Shown: positions 60,181-64,000 of the stretch, piece by piece | How positions within the stretch are numbered: the stretch's first letter is position 1 | Layout: every line of letters begins with the position of its first letter | Assembly (NCBI RefSeq): GCF_014644455.1 | Contig: NZ_BMKS01000002.1 | Location: 186,001-250,000 of the forward strand | Direction: 5' to 3' | From: Caldovatus sediminis | GTDB lineage: Bacteria > Pseudomonadota > Alphaproteobacteria > Acetobacterales > Acetobacteraceae | DNA: 64,000 nucleotides | Program-made: the position numbers and the translations under genes | Notes under the pieces: model-generated | Databases searched by the model: none | Told to the model about the DNA's origin: nothing | Seen by the model: the letters and a program-made list of their open reading frames with translations, nothing else

Positions 60181-60255
60181 GTCGCTTGGTCCTTCATCGC
60201 CGGCGTGGCCGGCACACCGAGTTGCCACCGATTCGCAACGCCCCGCACGGCCGGT

Positions 60256-61290
60256 TCACTCGGCCGTTGCGCCGGAGGCCCGCACCAGCGCCGCCCAGCG
60301 CGCGTGCTCGTCGCGCACGAACTCCGCGTAGGCTTCGGGCGTCATGTCGCCCGGCGTCCCGCCGGTCTCGATCAGCCGCGCCCGCACCTCCGGCGCGGCC
60401 AGCGTCGCGCCCACCGCGCGCGCGAGCCGTTCCACGGCCGTCGCCGGCAGGCCCGCCGGCCCGGACAGCCCGAACCAGCTCCCGCTCACCAGGTCGAAGC
60501 CCTGCTCGCGGAAGGTCGGCACTTCCGGGAAGCCGGGATGCCGCTCGGCCGAGGACATAGCGATCGCCCGCACGCTGCCCTGGCGGATGTGGGCCGAGGC
60601 GGAGGGCAGGCTGTCCGACATCAGCGGCACCACGCCGGCGATCACATCGGTCATCGCCGGCCCCGCGCCGCGGTAGGGGACGTGGTTCAGCTCAACCCCG
60701 GCGAGCTGCGTGAACCGGACGACCAGCAGGTGGTTGGACGAGCCCGCGCCGGAGGTCGCGATGTCGAGCCCCCGGCCGGAGCGGGCGCGACGTACCACGT
60801 CGGCCAGGCTGTGCAGCCCCGAACGCGGATTGGCCACCCACACCGAGGGGTTGGAGACGACCAGCGCGATGTGCGTGAAGTCGCGCACCGGATCGTAGCG
60901 CACATTGGCGTAGAGCGCCGGGCCGATCGCATGGCTTGCGACGTTGCTCATCACCAGCGTCGTGCCGTCCGCCGGGCTCGACGCGACGAACTGGCTCCCC
61001 AGCGTCGCGCCGGCGCCCGGCCGGTTCTCGACCAGCACGGGCGTGCCGCCCAGGCGCTCCTGCATCCCGGCGGCGATCAGCCGCGCGACGAGGTCGGTCG
61101 TGCCGCCCGGGGCGAAGGGGACGACGACGCGGATCGGCTGGCCCGGCGCCGGCCATGCGGGCGCGCCCGCGCCGGCGCGCTCTGGCGGTTGCACATCGGA
61201 TCGCTGGGCGTGCGCTCGCGCCGCGACGGTTCCCGCCAGCAGCGCAGCCGCATTGAGCATGCCCCGGCGCAAGAGCCGTCCCGACATCAT
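60256..61290 (-). CDS. tctC: TctC periplasmic receptor of the tctCBA transporter
   Basis: The roughly 344-aa Bug-family receptor has a signal peptide ending at AHA (about residue 27), then a short linker and PAPGQPIRVVVPFAPGGTTDLVAR, VENRPGAGATLGSQFVA, VPYRGAGPAMTDVIAGVVP and VPTFREQGFD. Two ATG codons (61290 and 61287) follow a GGGAGGA site directly. It is divergent from the M20 hydrolase gene, and two operator-like palindromes lie between them. The M20/creatininase neighbours suggest an amide- or imide-type carboxylate ligand. Confidence 0.94.
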   Translation of the reverse strand: MMSGRLLRRGMLNAAALLAGTVAARAHAQRSDVQPPERAGAGAPAWPAPGQPIRVVVPFAPGGTTDLVARLIAAGMQERLGGTPVLVENRPGAGATLGSQFVASSPADGTTLVMSNVASHAIGPALYANVRYDPVRDFTHIALVVSNPSVWVANPRSGLHSLADVVRRARSGRGLDIATSGAGSSNHLLVVRFTQLAGVELNHVPYRGAGPAMTDVIAGVVPLMSDSLPSASAHIRQGSVRAIAMSSAERHPGFPEVPTFREQGFDLVSGSWFGLSGPAGLPATAVERLARAVGATLAAPEVRARLIETGGTPGDMTPEAYAEFVRDEHARWAALVRASGATAE

Positions 61291-61354
61291 TCCTCCCTGG
61301 GCGCGCGAGCGTATGGCACGCGGCCGACTTGGCCGACAAGGCACGCCGTCTTGC

Positions 61355-61370
61355 ATGAAAGAATGTTCAT
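61355..61370. promoter_or_regulatory. Operator-like palindrome 1 (tctC / M20 region)
   Basis: ATGAAAGAATGTTCAT shares the pattern ATGAAA-N3-TGTTCAT with a second site exactly 40 bp away. The ends ATGAA and TTCAT are inverted. A further dyad GAAAGA...TCTTTC overlaps it. A repressor controlling both divergent units is likely. Confidence 0.6.
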
Positions 61371-61389
61371 CTTTCGACAAGGCGTCGCA

Positions 61390-61418
61390 TTGGAATGAAA
61401 TTGTGTTCATAAATAAGA
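61390..61418 (+). promoter_or_regulatory. Possible promoter for the M20/creatininase operon
   Basis: TTGGAA (61390-61395) and ATAAGA (61413-61418) are 17 bp apart, 79 bp before the ATG. The second operator-like palindrome fills the spacer, so binding there would block this promoter. The call rests on box similarity only. Confidence 0.4.
61395..61410. promoter_or_regulatory. Operator-like palindrome 2 (tctC / M20 region)
   Basis: ATGAAATTGTGTTCAT keeps all 13 fixed positions of the first site (61355-61370). The 40-bp centre spacing is close to four helical turns, which would let two dimers bind the same DNA face. No regulator gene is adjacent in the window. Confidence 0.6.
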
Positions 61419-61496
61419 AATGGTCTGTACATGTCGCAGCGTGCTGGTACTGCCGACAGGCCGGGACTTTCACCGCCGGCCGGCCGAGGAACCTCC

Positions 61497-62672
61497 ATGC
61501 TCCCCAACGACCCCGCCCGCCGCATCCGCGACGCCGTCGCCGCCGTCGAGCCGCGCCTCCTCGCCCTGCGGCGCGACATCCACGCCCATCCCGAACTCGC
61601 CTTCGAGGAGACGCGCACCGCGGGAATCGTCGCCGCCGAACTCGCGCGCCTCGGCATACCCCACCGCACCGGCGTCGGCCGCACCGGCGTCGTCGGCATG
61701 ATCGAGGGCGGCCGGCCCGGCCCGACCCTCGCCATCCGCGCCGACATGGACGCCCTGCCGATCCAGGAGGAGACGGGCCTGCCCTTCGCCTCCACGCGGG
61801 AGGGCCGGATGCATGCCTGCGGCCACGACATCCACACCGCGACGCTGCTCGGCGTCGCCGCGGTGCTGAAGGAGCTGGCGCCCCAGCTCGCCGGCCGCGT
61901 CGCCCTCGTCTTCCAGCCGGCCGAGGAGGTGCTCGAGGGCGCCGCCGCGATGATTGCCGACGGCGCGGCGGAGGGCGTGGACCTCGCCCTCGGCTTCCAC
62001 AACCAGCCGGACATGCCGGTCGGCCGCTTCGGCTACGTCCGCGGCGCCTCGCTCGCCGCCTCCGACCGCTTCGACCTCGTCGTCCGCGGCCGCAGCGGCC
62101 ACGCCGCGCACCCCTACGCCGCGATAGACCCGATCGTCGCCGCCGCTTCCTTCGTCGCCGACGTGCAGACCGTGGTCAGCCGGGAGATCAAGCCGATTCA
62201 TGCCGCAGTCGTGACGATCGGCAGCTTCCAGGGCGGCACCACCTACAACATCATCCCGGAGCGCGTGCACCTGAAGGGCACGGTGCGCACCCTGCACGCC
62301 GAATCGCGCGACCTCGCCGAGGCCGCGATCCGCCGCCTCGCCGCCGGGCTGGAGACGGCGATGCGGGTCGCCTGCGCGCTCGACTACCGGCGCATGGTGC
62401 CGCCGCTCGTCAACGACGACCGCGTGCTGGAGCCGACGATCGCCGCGGTGCGGCGCCAGCTCGGCGACGTCGTCGAGGAGGGCGAGCCCTCGATGGGCTC
62501 GGAGGACTTCTCCGCCTTCGCCGCGCTGGTGCCGAGCTTCCAGCTCCGCATCGGCTCCGGCGCCCCGGGCCGCGAGGACCGCCTGCACAACGCCCGCTAC
62601 CAGCCGGACGAGGGCTGCATCGGCCTCGGCGTGCAGGCGCTCGCGCGCGCCGCGCTGGACATCCTGGCGTGA
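61497..62672 (+). CDS. M20-family amidohydrolase
   Basis: The 391-aa di-zinc enzyme is of the hippurate hydrolase/N-acyl-amino-acid amidohydrolase group. Metal ligands appear in MHACGHDIHTATLLG, FQPAEEVLEGAAAM and the later SMGSEDFSAF, and GRSGHAAHPYAAIDPI marks the lid domain. ATG 61497 gives the family N-terminus; an earlier in-frame start adds low-complexity sequence. Its stop overlaps the GTG of the creatininase-like gene, so two amide-cleaving enzymes are made together, next to a tripartite carboxylate transporter. Confidence 0.92.
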   Translation: MLPNDPARRIRDAVAAVEPRLLALRRDIHAHPELAFEETRTAGIVAAELARLGIPHRTGVGRTGVVGMIEGGRPGPTLAIRADMDALPIQEETGLPFASTREGRMHACGHDIHTATLLGVAAVLKELAPQLAGRVALVFQPAEEVLEGAAAMIADGAAEGVDLALGFHNQPDMPVGRFGYVRGASLAASDRFDLVVRGRSGHAAHPYAAIDPIVAAASFVADVQTVVSREIKPIHAAVVTIGSFQGGTTYNIIPERVHLKGTVRTLHAESRDLAEAAIRRLAAGLETAMRVACALDYRRMVPPLVNDDRVLEPTIAAVRRQLGDVVEEGEPSMGSEDFSAFAALVPSFQLRIGSGAPGREDRLHNARYQPDEGCIGLGVQALARAALDILA

Positions 62673-63478
62673 GCGCCCTGCCCGGGGCCGAGGCCCGCAT
62701 CGCCGCGCTGACCGCGCCCGAGGTCGCCGCGCGCCTCGCCGCCGGCGCCGCCGTGCTGCTGCCGATGGGCAGCCTGGAGACCCACGGCCCCGCCCTGCCG
62801 ATGGGCGACTACCTGATCGCCGAGGAGATCGCCCTGCGCATCGCCGGGGCCGCGCGCGCCGCCGGCGCCGACGCCCTCGTCGCCCCGGCCATCCCCTTCG
62901 GCGGCGAGGACTTCTTCGCCGGCGTCCCCGGCTCGATCTCGCTCCCCGGCGCGGTGCTGCAGGCGGTGATCGAGGAGATGGCCGGGTCCTTCCTGCGCGC
63001 CGGCACCACGCGCCGGCTGCTGATGGTCAACGGCCACGCCGGGAACATCCCCGCCGCCGAGGCCGCCGCCCGCGCCCTGCGCCAGCGCCACGGCGCCGTG
63101 GTGCCGGTCCTGCACGTCTGGCGCGCCGCCGGCGCGCTGCACGCCGAGCTCGGCGGCGATCCCGCCGCCCTCGGCCATGGCGGCGATCCGGTCGCCTCGG
63201 TGGCGCTCCATCTGCGCCCCGATCTCTGCCGGCCGGAGGCGGCGCGGCCGCGCCAGGCGACCGGCGCGCTGCTCGGCCTCGCCCCCACCGGCTTCGGCAC
63301 GGTGCGCGCCGCGGGGGTGGAGTTCGCCGTGCCGATGCAGGTCGAGGAGGTGGCCCCCGGCGGCGTGCAGGCGCCCGATCCGCGCGGCGCCTCCGCGGCG
63401 CACGGCGCGCGCCTGGTCGAACGCCTGGTCGCGGCGGGGGTCGCGATGCTGCAGGCGCTGCGCGACCACGCGCCCTGA
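62669..63478 (+). CDS. Creatininase-family amidohydrolase
   Basis: The 269-aa protein belongs to the creatininase family of metal-dependent amide and cyclic-amide hydrolases. LLPMGSLETHGPALPMGDYLIAEE and LLMVNGHAGNIPAAE carry the expected Glu, His and Asp metal ligands. The GTG at 62669 overlaps the M20 stop (GTGA). True creatininase, a formamide hydrolase of the MftE/ArfB type, or another imide hydrolase are all possible; the M20 and TctCBA neighbours suggest a catabolic role. Confidence 0.9.
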   Translation: MSALPGAEARIAALTAPEVAARLAAGAAVLLPMGSLETHGPALPMGDYLIAEEIALRIAGAARAAGADALVAPAIPFGGEDFFAGVPGSISLPGAVLQAVIEEMAGSFLRAGTTRRLLMVNGHAGNIPAAEAAARALRQRHGAVVPVLHVWRAAGALHAELGGDPAALGHGGDPVASVALHLRPDLCRPEAARPRQATGALLGLAPTGFGTVRAAGVEFAVPMQVEEVAPGGVQAPDPRGASAAHGARLVERLVAAGVAMLQALRDHAP

Positions 63479-63501
63479 GGGCCGGCGCCCGCCCGCCGGC
63501 C

Positions 63502-64000
63502 TCACCGCGGGCCCGGGGCGCCGCAGCCCTTCGGCAGCGCCGTCTGCCCGAGCACCCACCCCTCCCAGCGCCGCACCCAGGGATCCGCCGGCACGAAGTC
63601 CGGCTGCGCCCCGTCGAGCACGCCGATCAGGCCGAGCAGCCCGATCAGCGAATCGAAGCGGTCCTCGCCCGCCGCATCCGCCCCGAAGCCCTCCGCCACC
63701 GCCGCCGCGAGCGCCGGCGAGGGCAGCACATGCCGCGCGGCCATCGCCGCGCGCAGCGCCGGCGCCAGCGCCCGCCGCGCCGCCTGGCGCCGCTTGCTCC
63801 CTGCGAGGCGGAGCCCGCACTGGCGCAGCGCCTCGGCCGGATAGACCTCCGCCAGCACCGCCGCGCCGGGCGCGAGCAGCGCGTGCAGCCCGCCCTCGAA
63901 CGGCCAGAGCCGCAGCGGCGCCCCCGCCGCCAGCGCCGGCGCCAGCCAGTCGCGCCAGGCCGCGATCGCCGCCTTCCCGCTCTGGTTCGCCCCGAGGGTC
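63502..64000 (-). CDS. DUF429-like protein, C-terminal part
   Basis: The gene enters from the right edge; about 165 codons are visible. The segments RLWPFEGGLHALLAPGAAVLAEVYPAEAL, GSKRRQAARRALAP and EDRFDSLIGLLGLIGVLDG, and the end WEGWVLGQTALP, resemble the DUF429 group of predicted RNase-H-fold nucleases. An internal GTG at 63858 is not a start because the conserved part continues upstream. It is convergent with the creatininase-like gene. Confidence 0.65.
   Translation of the reverse strand, partial: TLGANQSGKAAIAAWRDWLAPALAAGAPLRLWPFEGGLHALLAPGAAVLAEVYPAEALRQCGLRLAGSKRRQAARRALAPALRAAMAARHVLPSPALAAAVAEGFGADAAGEDRFDSLIGLLGLIGVLDGAQPDFVPADPWVRRWEGWVLGQTALPKGCGAPGPR

Noticed and set aside
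63502-63858. A complete 118-aa protein starting at GTG 63858
   Set aside because: The conserved sequence (PFEGGLHALLAPGAAVLAEV region) continues upstream in frame to the window edge, so the gene is simply cut by the edge.

Overview
The window is very GC-rich, densely coded DNA. Gene content points to an aerobic alphaproteobacterium, most likely an Acetobacteraceae/Roseomonas-type organism; this is inferred from the repertoire, not from any 16S gene. The clues are two separate TctC-type solute receptors plus a complete TctCBA set, a TAXI-TRAP transporter, class I PHA synthase, SCO1, and the block lytic transglycosylase-rlpA-dacC-tmk-holB-metG-tatD-MBL. Many genes overlap by ATGA or GTGA, and GTG and TTG starts are common. 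One tRNA gene (Ser-UGA) is present. I saw no rRNA, CRISPR array, prophage or insertion sequence.

Left third (1-18,900): cysQ (cut by the edge); two tandem leucyl aminopeptidases and holC; a 490-bp non-coding stretch full of perfect stem-loops; then a cobalamin island of a TonB-type energiser, a PduO-type adenosyltransferase and a convergent BtuB-like receptor preceded by a clear cobalamin riboswitch (9388-9668). Next come maoC and exoD, a coupled crotonase/CoA-transferase pair, a CBS protein and PHA synthase on the minus strand, and a DUF1194 protein, a PhnW-like transaminase, dodecin and a LigD polymerase domain without a normal start codon on the plus strand.

Middle (18,850-47,400): an AAA ATPase with an MshEN-like N-terminus under a textbook sigma-70 promoter, a double-EthD protein, the TRAP-TAXI transporter, tRNA-Ser, MmgE/PrpD, and the conserved envelope/replication/translation operon. 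PhoX follows, then a diverged PhoX-like protein coupled to a BisC-type molybdoenzyme, a class III aminotransferase, an O-antigen-ligase-like membrane protein, polyprenyl diphosphate synthase, a DUF2007 protein and a methyltransferase.

Right third (47,100-64,000): a small conserved protein, SCO1, nrdB and nrdA separated by an unrelated tctC, a hydrolase, an odd manC-SDR-dppB-dppC run, and tctCBA divergent from an M20 hydrolase/creatininase pair. The tctC/M20 promoter region carries two identical-pattern operator-like palindromes exactly 40 bp apart. A DUF429-like gene runs off the right edge.

The most unusual signal is a dispersed element of about 107 bp, present three times (18855-18961, 37537-37643, 44760-44864). 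It always abuts the end of a gene and supplies that gene's TAG stop codon. It folds into two hairpins whose stems vary between copies by compensating base changes, which argues for a functional RNA or DNA structure at transcript ends.
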